Shown: one piece after another, positions 31,730-43,735 of the stretch | Layout of the letters: the number at the start of each line of letters is the position of its first letter | Position numbering within the stretch: position 1 is the stretch's first letter | Assembly: GCA_029204225.1 (NCBI GenBank) | Contig: CM055097.1 | Coordinates: 769,699-833,698 of the forward strand | Length of the DNA stretch: 64,000 nucleotides | Direction: 5' to 3' | From: Diphasiastrum complanatum | Lineage: Eukaryota > Streptophyta > Lycopodiopsida > Lycopodiales > Lycopodiaceae | Notes under the pieces: model-generated | What the model was told of the DNA's origin: nothing | The model's database searches: none | What the model saw: only the letters and a program-made list of their open reading frames with translations | Program-made: the position numbers and the translations under genes

Positions 31730-32345
31730 TTAAAGCTTGATGAGGATGAGGGTGCTCAAATTGATGAGGACAAGGGTGCTCAAATTGATGTTGGATCCAT
31801 GAAGCTACCTATTCTTCAAGAGGATGCTAGAGAGGCCCCTTGAGGAGGAAATTTCTCAATCCAAGACTCCAAGAAGATCTTCAAGGGACAAGACTGAGCC
31901 ACTTAGGCTCACATACATTGACAAAGGGAAGCAAGCTGAGCTGGGTAACATTGTCATGCACTTTTCATCTCCTTTAATGAGACTTCTTGTGTAAAAGATG
32001 CATTAGAATCAAAGGTTTGGCATGAGGCAATGTCTTTGGAGTTTGATGCTTTGATTTCAAATCATACTTGGGAGTTGGTTGATCTTTCACCTAACAAGCA
32101 ATTGGTTGTAAATGGGTGTTTAGAGTCAAATATGATCATGATGGTTCTATCAACAAATGGAAAGTAGGCTTTGTGCAAAGGGACAAGCTCAAGTCAAAAT
32201 TCTAGATTATGATGAAACCTTTGCTCCTGTGGCAATGACTACCATCAAGATTTTTATTGCCTTGTCATCTTATTTCAATTGGTTTATGTACCAAATGGAT
32301 GTGACTAAAGCTTTTTTCAATGGCTATCTTGAGGAGGAGATCTTG
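31730..32345 (+). mobile_element. Copia fragment: linker and N-terminal RT
   Basis: Plus strand. 'RRSSRDKTEPLRLTYIDKG' is the post-integrase linker. Then 'ALESKVWHEAMSLEFDALIS' and 'HTWELVDLSPNKQ' open the RT domain, followed by 'LCAKGQAQV', 'YDETFAPVAMTTIK' and 'YQMDVTKAFFNGYLEEEI', where the fragment ends abruptly. Frames shift twice. Confidence 0.85.
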
Positions 32346-33070
32346 TGGGTAGCTTATTGGAAGGTGATACAAAACTTGGACGTATTCTTGTCCCAAGTAC
32401 TATAAGCCATGGTGATGAATTCCATATTTATTTTATTAGAAAAGGCACGCTCGTGGATCCCCATTGCGGTGAGCAATCAGCAAGATTCATCCATTCAACC
32501 ACCCTGCTTGTGCTAAGAAATGCCATGATGTCCATTGCAGATGGAACATCATGTTCAACAATAAAGCGAGGTGAATTAATGGTATCACTAGAAGACATGA
32601 TGGACAAAGGTAGAAACTGGAAGTAAAATAGACTTAAGAGTGTATCAGAAAGCTTGTATGAAAGTTTGGGAAAGTTCGGGCACGGGAAAAATTTGCAAGA
32701 GCTTCGCTAGCACAAGTGAGAAATTAAATCGAATTCAATTTTTTTATAGGCTAATTTGGAGGGTCCATTAGACTAAGTACTAGTTTGGCACATCAGTTCT
32801 ACACAAAAATTTGTAGGCATCTTTAATACTGTAAAAATAGCTTCCAAAATTCTTGGCGAAGGTTCCTGACCAATGATGTAGCTAGGCGAAGGTTTTGAAG
32901 GTTTGCAACTCTCGCCTAAGAGCATCCTTTGCCTAGGTATTGCATTTAATAAAATTTTTTAGGATCTAAACCTATGTCCAGCCTAATTTTGAAATTTTGA
33001 ATCCATCTATCATGTCGGTGAAGGTTCATAATGATGGTAGCATGCTCGACGAAGGTTCCCAAAGTGGTAG
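32346..33070. other. Spacer, nothing recognised
   Basis: AT-rich; no domain seen. Words such as 'GCGAAGGTT' recur several times at 32870-33060, a loose local repetition. Confidence 0.4.
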
Positions 33071-33074
33071 GCTT

Positions 33075-33420
33075 CTGAGATTTTTCATTCCTATACGCCT
33101 TACAACACAAAGAAGTATGTTCATCTTGGTGATGATAGCACTCACACTATCGAGGTGAATGTACTATAAGATTGAGGTTCCACCATGATCAATTCAAACT
33201 ACTGTCAAAAGTCTTGTATGTTCCTAAACTCTCTACAAATATGTTATCAGTAAGTAGAATTACAGATTTAGATCATAAGGTGGATTTTGAGCCTGATTAA
33301 TGCAGAATTATCGATAGGAGTAATAAGATCCTTGCACTGCAAGATAAGCTTCGCCCAACTCAATATAGATAAATCTTAAGTAGATGTATGGTTTGGCAAC
33401 TTGACAAAAGTTCCTATCTT
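33075..33420 (+). mobile_element. Copia protease-region remnant
   Basis: Plus strand around 33105-33160 reads 'NTKKYVHLGDDSTHTIE', then 'VLYVPKLSTNMLSVS' in a shifted frame, then 'DLDHKVDFEP'. This is the stretch after the protease active site in Copia polyproteins. The catalytic Asp segment is not preserved. Small dead fragment. Confidence 0.65.
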
Positions 33421-33581
33421 TGTTTGTTCAATATCTGACTCAAAAAGTGATTTTTTAAGTCATTTTTCATCAAAATTTGATTTCTGAAAATAATTTCCTT
33501 CCTCTTTTTCTTATCTGGTGACTTTTTTGACTTTTGCTCATCCTTTTTTTTTTTTTGATACTATCTTTTCCAAAAAAAGAA

Positions 33582-34280
33582 TCAACAAGTAGTGTAAAAC
33601 AACAAATTGTAAAACAGCAAAAGTAAAATTGAGGAGATCTTCAATCGGGGTGGTAGATTTGGCTGCCAATCAAAGGGATTAACCTTTGGTTTGCATTTAG
33701 CTCTCTTACAAGAAGACAATGACTTCTCATAATTCTGACTTGAAGAGTCATCCTTGACCTTCTCTTTTCCTTTATCCAATAAAAGTGGTACATTTTTAGG
33801 AACAGTTTCTTGTGGTGATCTTTCTCATTTCAGGACCATATTATAATATTGCTTAGCTTGTTTCTTCGTCATTGGTCCTACGGTCTTTCCTTTATTCAAT
33901 ATAACTGCTTTCGGCGACTTTATTGTCGGTTCATCTGGAATCTTTCGAACTCCAAACCTTGTAGGATCCATGTGATCTAAAATCTGCTCATCTGTAAGTT
34001 TTGCATTCTCATCATAAGACAGGGCATGACTAACATGAATGAGTTCATCTCCAAGAGGATCTAGAATTGGATCGGTTGATATCCAAGCTACATTCATCAT
34101 ATTCACTGGGAATGTGCAGTGTATCCAAAGTTCGATAAGGTAAAGGAATCTCGCTCAACTTTGATTGATCATCACGTTGACACATATAGCCTGTTGTACA
34201 ATCCATTATTGCAAGAGCTTGATTCCAATTAACAATAACTGTTTGAGAGTCATAATCAACTCCCAAAGTTATTACTTGTC
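33582..34280 (-). mobile_element. Gypsy protease-RT linker fragment
   Basis: Minus-strand frames 34045-34266 ('VIVNWNQALAIMDC', 'YMCQRDD') and 33825-34106 ('MMNVAWISTD', 'VGPMTKKQAKQYYNMVL') parallel the linker of the Gypsy element at 52.5-53.5 kb ('DIINWIHSLATIDC', 'YCAQHQDD', 'LLNVAWLPTD'). Same family, different copy. It is truncated at 34288 by the long LTR. Confidence 0.65.
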
Positions 34281-34288
34281 AATCATAG

Positions 34289-37097
34289 TGTTAGCCGATA
34301 TTTCCGCACGGAAAATCGGACTAATATTGAGGTTTAAGTTTGCAATAATTGAAAAAATCAGCATGTAAAACCCGGTTATTAGAGAAAAATCGGCACAAAT
34401 TTGCCTTTGAATTGGGTCCCAGCCCGTCCTAAAGTGGCTAGACACAGTTTAAAAGTAAGAAACTGTCTTTCAAAAAAATCGTCAAAAATATTTTGTGGTC
34501 AAGTTTTGTAAGACCGAGCCAAAAGTGCCGGTCCACCTAGAATTGGGTCCCAGCCTGCCCTAAATGAGGCTAGAGCAGATTTTGTGGTCTTAGAAATGGC
34601 CGGTAAATATTTTACGACTTTTCAAAAAAATGGCCAGTTGTAAAAAAAATAGCCGGTATGACCGTGCTAAAATCTCACCATGTACTGAGTCCATTTTTAC
34701 TAATATATGATCACTCAATGTATTTTTCAGGGAAACCGTGTTGTCGTGGGAGCCCTAGTCATGAATGCCAAAAAAGTCAACCCTAGTCAAGGAGCCATCA
34801 AAGAAAAATATTTATCGGGCTAAATCCAAGCTGTGAATTGTGGGCAATACTTAAAATTGGCAGAAACCCTAACGAGCAAAATTAGGCAAATCACGGGAAA
34901 TGGGCAAAGTACGCAAATCAGTCGGTAATCCCGAGAAACCAAAAACCAAAAGTCGGGCTGTGCATACTACAAGGAAAATCAAATGAAAAGCCAAGAAAAA
35001 TGGAGGACCGAGGGAAATAGAGGACACCTAACAAGAGAGAGAAAGGTTGGCAAGAGTCTTCAACAACCTTTTGGATCATAAATGCAAGAAGGCCTTAGAG
35101 GCTAGCAAAGTTTGGTGGATACCTCCTCTAGCTATTGACAAAAGAAGCATCTTGGCTAGTTTTGGAAAGGGGCCTTAAATGGCACCAACCCCTACACCCT
35201 CAAGGAGGCCACTTGATGTACTTGCCAATGGGGATTGGACAAATGGAAAGAAGGCTAGAAGGGCATGAAAATTGGCAAAGCCTCATTTTGAAGGGGGACA
35301 CTTGGGATTTACTATAAAAGGAGGCCACTCTTTGTGTTAAGATATAGTTGGATATAGTTGGCTAATGATTTGATAGTTTGAGGTGATAGTTGGATAATGA
35401 GATGATGTTGATAGTTTCTAAGTTGAGAGTGGAGAGTTTGATGTGATAGTTTAGATGTGATGTTGGTTGAGAGTCTTTTTGAGGAGAACTTGCTTGCTTG
35501 AGGATGCTTGGAAGTTAGTTCCATTTTGATGTTAGTGATTGTGGATGTTGTTGCTCCATGATAGAGTCCGCTATGGGAGTTGGTGGTTATTGCTTGAATC
35601 TCATCTCTAGTAGGAGTGCATCATGGAGTGTTTGATTTTGCATTGAGAAAAGAAGTGAGTACTTGGTGTGCATACCTTTTGAGTGCATTGAGTGGGTAAC
35701 ATCGGAGTTGGAGTGATTGCTTATATGATCTGGTTGTGCATGGTAAGAAAGACGTCTTTTGATTGATGATTGATTGAGGGATACTAAGGATTTGCTAATG
35801 GTTGAATGATGGAAGTAGGTTGATGGTGTTTGATTCTTGTAGTTGGATGATGGTGGATGAAAATTTAGTAATGCTTGCTTCCTACTTGGTTAGTTGATTG
35901 AAGAGTCATTATTGGGTGATTAGGCTATTATTTCTCGCTTGGCTGGACTCTTGTTAGGATTCTTGTTTCAAGAGAGTCATGACATTGGTTTTTGTGAACG
36001 AAATTGAACGTGTTGGTTTGTTTGAGAAGAAAAGGGTGTGAGGGAGTGAGTTTATCGGTAAATACTCAGAGAGGCTTGTTGAGTTCTGATGTGAAGAAGG
36101 AGAGTAATGTGATGATAACTCATTTTTGTAGCTGTGTGAGCACCACTAGTACATTTACTCAATCAAACAATGAGACAGAGACGACAAGCGATGAAAGGAA
36201 CCACTGTTGGCCTCTGATCGCTACTCATAATATGCAAAGGACCTGTCAAGCACTGTACCCTCGTTGCACCTGCGATCCACCTGCCTCACCTACGGTTGCT
36301 CGCTGCCTCATCAACTGCCATTGCCATCTGCCTGTGTAGCCTCTGTAACTCCTCGCTACCTGTCCGTGGCTGCACACCTGCCTACTGGATCTGCGGCCTA
36401 CTGTGAAGAGAACCTGCGGCTTGGGAACCATCAAGAATCAGAGATTCTAAAGTTCTGATCACTGCCTACTGCTGGTTGAAGCTGGTTCTGCCTTGACTGA
36501 CCTGTCTAAATCGTTTTCCTGGGGATAGGACAGTAACCAATTACTTGATACTACGTGATTTCTAGCATTAGTCACTCTGTGCTAAAATCTCCGTTATTAC
36601 ACTATTTGAAGTTTCCAAGTTGAAATCATTTTGTGACTCTATTATGGAAAGTGTTAATTGGGCCCGACCTCTGTGAAACACCAGAGCGGGTAGTCCGCCG
36701 GAAACAACTGAAATACACTGTCACGGTTAAGTCGCAAAGTAAGCACACCATTTCCGGTACTGTCTAGCAAAATACCTAGATCCGAAATCTGGGAAACGCT
36801 ACCGTCCAGTGAACAGGATGGCACGCATAATGTACTCACCACATTTCACTTGACCTACCCCACTTAGGAAAATAGTGTTTAGGGTGTCCAATAAGAACTG
36901 AACAATTTCAATGGATATACCCTTAACAGTCCTAGGACTTTAGTAGACACCTAACCTAATGTCAAAGGAGGGGTCTAGAATTGAGATAATAAAAACAATG
37001 AGTTGGACCCCGTATGATGGGAGAAGAGGGTTAGTTCCAACCTGCACGTAGTGACATCTGTGACGGAACCAACCCCTCGTCCGAAAAACCCCTAACA
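34289..37097 (+). repeat. 5' LTR (about 2.8 kb) of Gypsy element
   Basis: Starts TGTTAGCC and ends CCCTAACA, with inverted ends TGTTAG/CTAACA, followed directly by a primer-site-like sequence. TATA box TATAAAA at 35313-35319. Related in ordered blocks to 16603-19249. Confidence 0.7.
35313..35319 (+). promoter_or_regulatory. TATA box of Gypsy LTR
   Basis: ACTATAAAAGGAGG, about 1 kb into the LTR, after a block conserved in the related LTR at 17.4 kb. Confidence 0.55.
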
Positions 37098-37116
37098 TTG
37101 GTGTGTCTGCCGGGAG
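37098..37116 (+). other. Candidate primer-binding site of Gypsy element
   Basis: TTGGTGTGTCTGCCGGGAG follows the CTAACA end of the LTR, in the place and general form of plant Gypsy tRNA primer sites. I cannot name the tRNA. Confidence 0.5.
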
Positions 37117-38020
37117 TTACCTGATAAGAGATATTGCTTGAAGGGTAGTCATACTACCAGTGGCCTACAAATTTCATACGTCTCAGATTGCATATGTTGT
37201 GAACAATTCTACTGTTTAGACTGTCAACCGCAAGATAGCTTAGTTGTGCAAGCTACTAGTGCACACGTTGTTTTTAGAAAACCGATATCAAGTATCACAG
37301 GTTGAAGTGGTTACCATCACACAGTGATGTGTGTTGATCCCACACCTAGAACATACGTTATGAGTTCACAATCCAACCCTAGCTACATGTGATCCGACTT
37401 CGCCAAGGCCATTCTATTTCCAACAGTTTGGAATACAGTTTGGACTAGAGTACATACAATTTTCACCAGCAGGGAGTTTAGGCTGTGATGCCAAGTACTA
37501 CTAGAAATCTTTCATAGAGTGATGGGACAGGTCAGAGAATGGGGTTTCATATGAAGCCTAGGGTGAAAGTGAAAATCAGAGCCCTGAGTTGAAAGTCATT
37601 ACCCTACGACCCACCAACCCTAGCATCCCGTAGAGACGACACCTGGTACAAAGAACCAAGAAAAACTGTACATGTGTATGGTTGGATTAGGATTGAGCAG
37701 AAAAACGACCAAGTAGAGTTAGTTAGGTCGTATGCAGTATTAGTGGACGAAGGATGGATGACCTATGAGATAACGTGGGAAAATCACAAAATGCATGTGC
37801 AACGACAGTTGATTGCTATCCGTAAGTAAGAAACCTATTATGCAGCAATCATTAGTGTCACCCTAGACGAGACATCATAGGTATACCAAGGAAACCTAGG
37901 TCTAAGGGAGCACCGCACAGAGAGACTTCAAATCCCCAGAGAGAGCGTTTAGGGCTTAGAAGAAGCCATCGTGGGTTTCTTGTCCCACCAGTCTTAAATG
38001 ATGAGTCTCACCCACCTATA
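37117..38020 (+). other. Gypsy leader
   Basis: Between primer site and gag; no long frame. Near 37900-38000 the reading becomes gag-like but with stops. Confidence 0.5.
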
Positions 38021-38602
38021 ATGGACTTGGATGATACGTTGGAACCTATAGAAGAACTACCAGAACTTGAGCCAACCGACACTACAGAACCACCGTTAGT
38101 GAACGTAACACCTGCTGCTACAAAACCTGTTGCCAACAGAATGGCACGACGTTTGACTGAACCAATCGTAGTACCCCCGGAGACAGGAGGACTACCCAAG
38201 CTTAGGGGATCCACTCCTGAGTTTCATGGAGCACCGTATGAAAGTGCCAAAGAGCATATTGATGCTTTTTGGACCACCTGCTTTACCAGTGCCATCACAA
38301 ACCCACATCATGAAATGATGTTTTTCGCCATCACTTTATCTGGAACGGCTAGGCACTGGTATCATAGTCTGCAGAGAGGCTCAATTCACACCATTGAGGA
38401 GTTCCATAGACTGTTTCTAATTGAGTATGCTCCCCACCGAACGGCTGATGGCCTACTGTTCACACTGACTTCCCTACAACAAGGAAGTAACGAAACCATC
38501 CGACAATATTGGCATCGTTTGACAGAGTTGTCACGCCAAGTGGAACCCACTGTGTTACTACCACCCCTATTACTACTGACCTTCTTTCTGCTGAGGCAGT
38601 AG
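38021..38602 (+). CDS. Gypsy Gag, N-terminal and core region
   Basis: 193 residues. An acidic lead is followed by the retrotransposon gag core: 'LRGSTPEFHGAPYESAKEHI', 'AITLSGTARHWYHSL', 'TIEEFHRLFLIEYAPH', 'LTSLQQGSNETIRQYWHRL'. The frame then shifts; a second frame continues at 38509-38823 ('ITTDLLSAEAVEKAIMV'). Gag builds the particle. The start Met is the first in frame, but the real protein may begin further upstream. Confidence 0.85.
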   Translation: MDLDDTLEPIEELPELEPTDTTEPPLVNVTPAATKPVANRMARRLTEPIVVPPETGGLPKLRGSTPEFHGAPYESAKEHIDAFWTTCFTSAITNPHHEMMFFAITLSGTARHWYHSLQRGSIHTIEEFHRLFLIEYAPHRTADGLLFTLTSLQQGSNETIRQYWHRLTELSRQVEPTVLLPPLLLLTFFLLRQ

Positions 38603-38883
38603 AGAAGGCAATCATGGTAGAAGACACACAGATTGTGGTTGCCCACGCATCCCACCTATTGCAAGCAGTGAACAGCTTGAACCTAAGTCCAGAAATGTGG
38701 AGAGGAGGCCCAATCATAGCTATAGGAGCACACCCCATAGTGGAACCCCGTCAAATACAGGCTATTGGACCTCGACAAGGCAGAAACATGCAAACACAAG
38801 ATGCACGAAGGCTCCAGGCATAGATGCTCGATAGAGGCTATGAGAGCACAGGCTCTAACGCAGAACTAGGCAATATGTGAGCT

Positions 38884-39249
38884 ATGCTAAAGGGATACAT
38901 GGACGTGATGAGTGAGAATATGCAGACCTTAGCAGTAGATGTAAATTTTCTCAAATGGCACCAAAATTTGTTGGGTCAAAGACACCCCATAGAAGGACCG
39001 AATCCCTTAGTGTGTAGACACTGTAGAGGGAATCATTTAAATCGAAATTGTCCCAACCAAGTGTGTGGGTACTGCAAGAGGCCTGGACACTTGGAGGATA
39101 GATGCTGGGTACGTAGAGACACATTAAACACTGGGAATAGGACAGAACGGCGGGGCCATCAAGGCCACCTCAATACATACAACGGGAACCCAGGATTAGC
39201 GAGGTGGATAAAGGGAAGGCATGCAAGGAAGATGACCGACCACCCATGA
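38884..39249 (+). CDS. Gypsy Gag C-terminus with two zinc knuckles
   Basis: 121 residues after another frame break. Two CCHC knuckles in a row: 'CRHCRGNHLNRNC' and 'CGYCKRPGHLEDRC'. They bind the element's RNA. This part overlaps the start of the next frame (39204), which carries protease. Confidence 0.85.
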   Translation: MLKGYMDVMSENMQTLAVDVNFLKWHQNLLGQRHPIEGPNPLVCRHCRGNHLNRNCPNQVCGYCKRPGHLEDRCWVRRDTLNTGNRTERRGHQGHLNTYNGNPGLARWIKGRHARKMTDHP

Positions 39250-40439
39250 ACTTCATCGTCGTGGAGACACTAGAGGAACCCATGAGCAGGAAAGAGGTTT
39301 TAGTAGTGACCTGGAGTAACCTCCAGACGAAGCTACCTCCCAGGAAACCCAAGCCTACACCAAAACCACCACCGGAGGTAGATAACCCAGTGGTCATTGA
39401 GAAGTCAGTATTCGAACCTACACCCATCTACAAGGATCCACTGCCCAAAGAGCAAGGTGAGGTTAGCATCTTGGAAGGGCGTAGACATCCCAGATTCCTA
39501 GGACCGAGAAAAGGAAAAACCGGCCTAGAAACTAAGAGAACCATGACCCGAACGTGCAGGTTTAGCAAGGATATAGACCTAAATCTGAAGAGAGGGAATA
39601 TTGACCTAGGTCAAGCCCTAGAGAATCTAAAATTGGAAATAGGGCTTTGGCAACTAGTACAGTTGTCACCCACTATTAAACGCACAGTCAAACGATTGAT
39701 GAGACCACCCACGAACAGAACACTGGAGCCACCTACAATAGGGAAAGTAGATGCAAATTTGTTAGATCGCTACTGCCCTAAGGTAGATGTACTCATAGAT
39801 GGCCTAGTCATTTCAGGGGCCATAGTTGATGCAGGGTCGGCAGTTAACATCATAAGTCTAGAACTTTCAGACCGCCTTGGTTTTACTCTAGAACCCGCTA
39901 CCTTGACAGCCCTAAAGCTAGCCAACAACTCTATGATCAAACTAGAGGGCGAGCTTAAGAATGTACCCATTACCGTGGCTAACAAGACCATTCAAGTGGA
40001 CTTTTACGTCATGAGGATGTACGCCGGGAACCGGGGGTACTCTATACTGCTAGGACGGCCATGGCTCAGGCTTAGCAACTGCACAGTCGACATCCCCGCA
40101 GGAGTACTGATTTTTGGAAGGGGTAGAGAGCGTACCATAGTCGACGGTTATTCCGAGGTGCCTCAGTCAGAAAGAGCACCCATACCTTCATCTGAGTGGG
40201 AGGAGGTCATGAGTAGTGAGGACGATGGTGATTCCACTACGAGTGAAGATGAACCAAACTTGAGATCAGTTTTGGACATAGAGTGGAACACTCCAGAAGA
40301 GCGGCCTCCCAAAGTTCGAGACGCCGATATTTGCCTGATAAACCTAGGAACTCTAGAAGAGCCCAAGAACATCAAAATAGGTGCTTCCCTAGGCATTGGA
40401 GAAAAAGAAGAGTACGAACGGCTGTGTAGAAAGTACTAG
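39204..40439 (+). CDS. Gypsy protease with long linker
   Basis: 411 residues. A Pro/Lys-rich linker precedes the aspartic protease: 'GAIVDAGSAVNIISLEL' carries the active Asp in the variant Asp-Ala-Gly, then 'VDFYVMRMYAGNRGYSILLG' and 'RPWLRLSNCTVD'. A Ser/Glu/Asp-rich tail ('SSEDDGDSTTSEDE') follows. The frame is intact over its full length, the best preserved part of this element. It ends at 40439 and RT begins at once in another frame. Confidence 0.88.
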   Translation: MDKGKACKEDDRPPMNFIVVETLEEPMSRKEVLVVTWSNLQTKLPPRKPKPTPKPPPEVDNPVVIEKSVFEPTPIYKDPLPKEQGEVSILEGRRHPRFLGPRKGKTGLETKRTMTRTCRFSKDIDLNLKRGNIDLGQALENLKLEIGLWQLVQLSPTIKRTVKRLMRPPTNRTLEPPTIGKVDANLLDRYCPKVDVLIDGLVISGAIVDAGSAVNIISLELSDRLGFTLEPATLTALKLANNSMIKLEGELKNVPITVANKTIQVDFYVMRMYAGNRGYSILLGRPWLRLSNCTVDIPAGVLIFGRGRERTIVDGYSEVPQSERAPIPSSEWEEVMSSEDDGDSTTSEDEPNLRSVLDIEWNTPEERPPKVRDADICLINLGTLEEPKNIKIGASLGIGEKEEYERLCRKY

Positions 40440-41111
40440 CATATTTTTGCCTAGGACTACTCAAATTTGAAGGGGATTCCACCCGATCTAGTGACTCATA
40501 CAATACCACTGAAGGAGGGAGCCAAACCTATACGACAAAAACAACATCGACTACCCTACCACCTAAAGGAAGGAGTATATCCCGAACTCTAGAGACTTCG
40601 AAATGCTGGTCTGATATTTCCGGTAGAGAACACTGAGTGGTGCTCCCCAATAGTACCTCGCACCAAGAAGAACTCTACACGCATTCACGTATGTGTGGAT
40701 TATAAGAGGTTGAACAAACAGACTAAGAAGGACTACTACCCATTGCCATTCATAGACCAAGTCCTAGAAGAAATGGCGGGAAGAGACCAGTACTCTTTCA
40801 TGGATTGTTTCGCGGGCTATGATTAGATAGCCATAGCAGAAGAGGATAGATTGAAGACTACCTTCACAACCACATTTGGGGTTTTCGCTTACCACGTCAT
40901 GCCCTTTGGGTTGACTAATGCCCCTGGAATCTATCAGAGGTTTATGAACAAGCACTTTGAGGATATGTTAGACGAAAATCTCAAAATTTTTATAGATGAC
41001 CTCTGTGGGGCAGCCACTGTCCCAGAACATCTCACCATGCTAGGGAAGTGTTTTCAGAAGTGCGCAACAACCTGTATAACTTTGAATGCTAACAAGTGCC
41101 TATTCGGCTAG
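40440..41111 (+). pseudogene. Gypsy reverse transcriptase, broken
   Basis: Plus strand across shifted frames: 'GIPPDLVTHTIPLKEGAK', 'VENTEWCSPI', 'RIHVCVDYKRLN', 'KKDYYPLPFIDQVLEEMAG', 'FMDCFAGYD', a stop in place of a sense codon at 40825, then 'TTFGVFAYHVMPFGLTNAP' and 'KIFIDDLCG'. The active site is FIDD rather than the common YIDD. The domain ends at 'TLNANKCLFG'; the thumb, connection and RNase H are missing. Confidence 0.88.
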
Positions 41112-42143
41112 AGACACCCAGCAGTATGATGATTCCAGAAAAACAAAAGCTACGTCTACAAGCCCTAAAGTTCGCTTTAATAGGGGGCACACTGTATAGA
41201 CGAGGTGTAGAAGGGTTGTATCGAAGATGCGTCACTCTTGAAGAAGCCAAATTTATACTAGAGGAGTGTCACGATTCTGCCTGTGGGGGCCACTTTGCCG
41301 GCCAACTCACAGGGCAGAAAATTCTGAGGGTGGATTACTGGTGGCCGACACCATTCCAAGATGCTCATTTACATGCCCGGAACTGCAACACCTGTCAACG
41401 AGTTGACAAGACGGATAATAGGGTGCGATCGTTAGTTCCAATACAGGCATGTCTCCCTTTTGAAAAATGGGGCATCGACTTCGTTGGCCCAATACACCCA
41501 GCTTCATCTAGCCGAAAACATTATATCATAGTGGCCATTGACTATTTCACAAAGTGGGCCGAGGCATGGGTTATGGCCAAAGACAATGCAAAAGAAACCG
41601 CCTGGTTCTTACTAGAAGAGGTGATAGGCCGGTTCGGTACACCCAGAGAACTCATCTCTGATGGGGGTACCCATTTCCTAAACAAAACTATCAAGGCTTT
41701 GACCGATCAGTTGACGATCAAGGCACCGAAAAAGCACACCCTACCACCCGCAAGCCAACGGTCAGGCTGAAAGCACGAACAAACAACTAGTGAGTATTCT
41801 AAGGAAAACCGTATCAGACCGAGAGAGGGATTGGGACAAAAGATTGTACTCGGCATTGTGGGCATATAATGCCACCTATAAGACCAGTACCAACCACACG
41901 CCCTTTTTTCTAGTGTATGGCCAAGAATGTGTACTGCTAATAGAAATAGAGCTCCCATCCTTGCGGTTTGCCATGAAGCACGACCTAGGAGAGAAAGAAT
42001 CAATACAACACCGACTGGACACTTTACAAGACCTGGACGAGCACCGAATAGCTGCCCTAAATCACCAAGAAACCCAGAAAAGACGCATGAAGGAGATTAT
42101 GATAGGAACATGCGCGATTATCAGTTCAAGCAGGGGCAGTTAG
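41096..42143 (+). pseudogene. Gypsy integrase
   Basis: The frame 41096-41770 joins RT remnants to the H2C2 zinc finger ('HDSACGGHFAGQLTG', 'CNTCQRV') and the integrase core ('KWGIDFVGPIHPASS', 'ELISDGGTHF'). A shift near 41740 breaks it. The third catalytic residue follows as 'NGQAEST' (about 41757-41777), then 'LYSALWAYNATYKTSTNHTP' and 'LVYGQEC' at 41790-42143. A GPY-like tail reads around 42190-42310 ('GPYVIVKLYENNMVKL', 'EMFKHRTNINKIKAY'). Confidence 0.87.
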
Positions 42144-42317
42144 TGTTGTTCTACGATGCTAGACACGAGCTGATGCCTCAAAAGTTGGGGCCACGTGGAA
42201 CGGTCCATATGTAATAGTGAAACTGTATGAAAACAACATGGTTAAGCTAGACGAGTTGAACGGTGAAATGTTTAAGCACCGAACCAACATAAACAAGATA
42301 AAAGCTTACCGTAATTA

Positions 42318-43083
42318 AAGAGAAGCCGAAGTCACTTGTACAGTATGTAACACCTTTTCTTGTTCACCTTCTAATCCTCTTTTAGAGATACCTTGGAGTG
42401 ATATAGCTAGGAAGTCGTGTAAAACTTTAATTGTCTTGATGGATCTTTAAGAATGCCAACCCCACCAATAGGAACGAGTGTGAGACATCAATTGCAAATG
42501 AGCTTTTCTGGTGTTGGTTGAGTTGTCAAGGTCTATGTGAACTATTCTGAATCAAAGGGAGTAAGTCCAAGACAATTTGAATCTGAACTATCGGATACAC
42601 TTTCCCTAGGCCAGGGTGTACGGTTTGACTAATAAAACATCCTTAGGATTGTTCAATTACCCTTAGTTACCGAAAATGTCCAACCATCCTCGTAATGGAA
42701 TGACACAATAGATCAGTAGTGTCGTATCCCCATCATGCCATTTTTTTGGACTTGATCCTCCGTGGAAAAACCATGTAACATACCATCGCTTATTTTTGGC
42801 TCTCTCCTACATGTGTGTAGAAATTGTGGTGTAAGCTTGATGTATATAGAATTTGTGAATGAATTAAGTGCATTTATGCAATTGTATGGCCTATTTACAA
42901 AGGCTAATCTTCATATATGAGTAGGTTTCAAGTTTCATTTGATTGTATATGCATTTTGTTAGTGCTAATTTGATCAAATTAGCAAGCTAACGAGTGACTA
43001 GTCTTCTATTTGTTGTTGGTGTTGTCATTCTTGGCCTAGATCTAACATTTTGGATCATCTTTAGATTTGAAATTTCATAGGCC

Positions 43084-43087
<4 letters not shown>
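42318..43087. other. Spacer between Gypsy element and germin duplication
   Basis: No gene seen. It may be Gypsy 3' untranslated sequence. No copy of the TGTTAGCC LTR start found here. Confidence 0.5.

Positions 43088-43123
<36 letters not shown>
43088..43123. repeat. (GA)n microsatellite at left edge of germin duplication
   Basis: 36 bp of GA. The second copy of the duplicated segment begins with a longer GA tract at 61721. Confidence 0.96.
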
Positions 43124-43125
<2 letters not shown>

Positions 43126-43735
43126 CTCACTCGTGGTACTCATGGACCAAATTCTCCTCGTTGAGCTGAGCGTACTCCTTCCATTAGGATTGTCCTACAC
43201 TCCTTTGATGGCTAGTCCTATGCCCTTCATTTCTCCTATGCCCTCCACTTCCACTATGCCCTCTCCCCCATTCGCTTTTCTTGGACATAATGTTCTTTTG
43301 CCCTATGACATAGGTGTTGATCTTATTGACCTTACAAATCCAACAATTATTTATGATTTCTTACAAATATCCTACTTTTTCAAATGTTTCAAATCATGAA
43401 ATTTAATCCAACATAGGCTAATTTCTTAGAATCTCAGAACAACGTCATGCACAGCTGAATTTACCACAAAGCTTGTCTTGATATTGGAGATCACCCTCTT
43501 TTATTCCATGCATGTGCCCAGACATACTGTTTAAAAGTTAATCAGACTGAAAGTATTTTTTTCCTGTAGATCTCAAGCTCTTTCTAACATCCACTAAGCG
43601 TCGAGGCACACATACGTATAAAACGTTCAGATATCTTAGATTTCATGATTCGAAGTTTTAAAAGCATCTATGAATTGCGTGACTGTAGTATATCTGAACT
43701 GATTTTTCCCATCAATTACTTTACAACATCTTCAA

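Larger units (their letters stand above)
34289..42317 (+). mobile_element. Ty3/Gypsy retrotransposon, 3' LTR and RNase H missing
   Basis: A 2.8 kb 5' LTR, a primer-site candidate, a leader, gag, protease, RT and integrase follow in Gypsy order on the plus strand. RT joins integrase directly with no RNase H. Several frames are broken. No second LTR is seen before the GA tract at 43088, so the 3' end is lost or unrecognised; the right limit is where coding resemblance ends. Confidence 0.85.

Noticed and set aside
38008..38214. Antisense Gly/Ser-rich ORF over Gypsy gag
   Set aside because: Shadow of the gag frame on the other strand.
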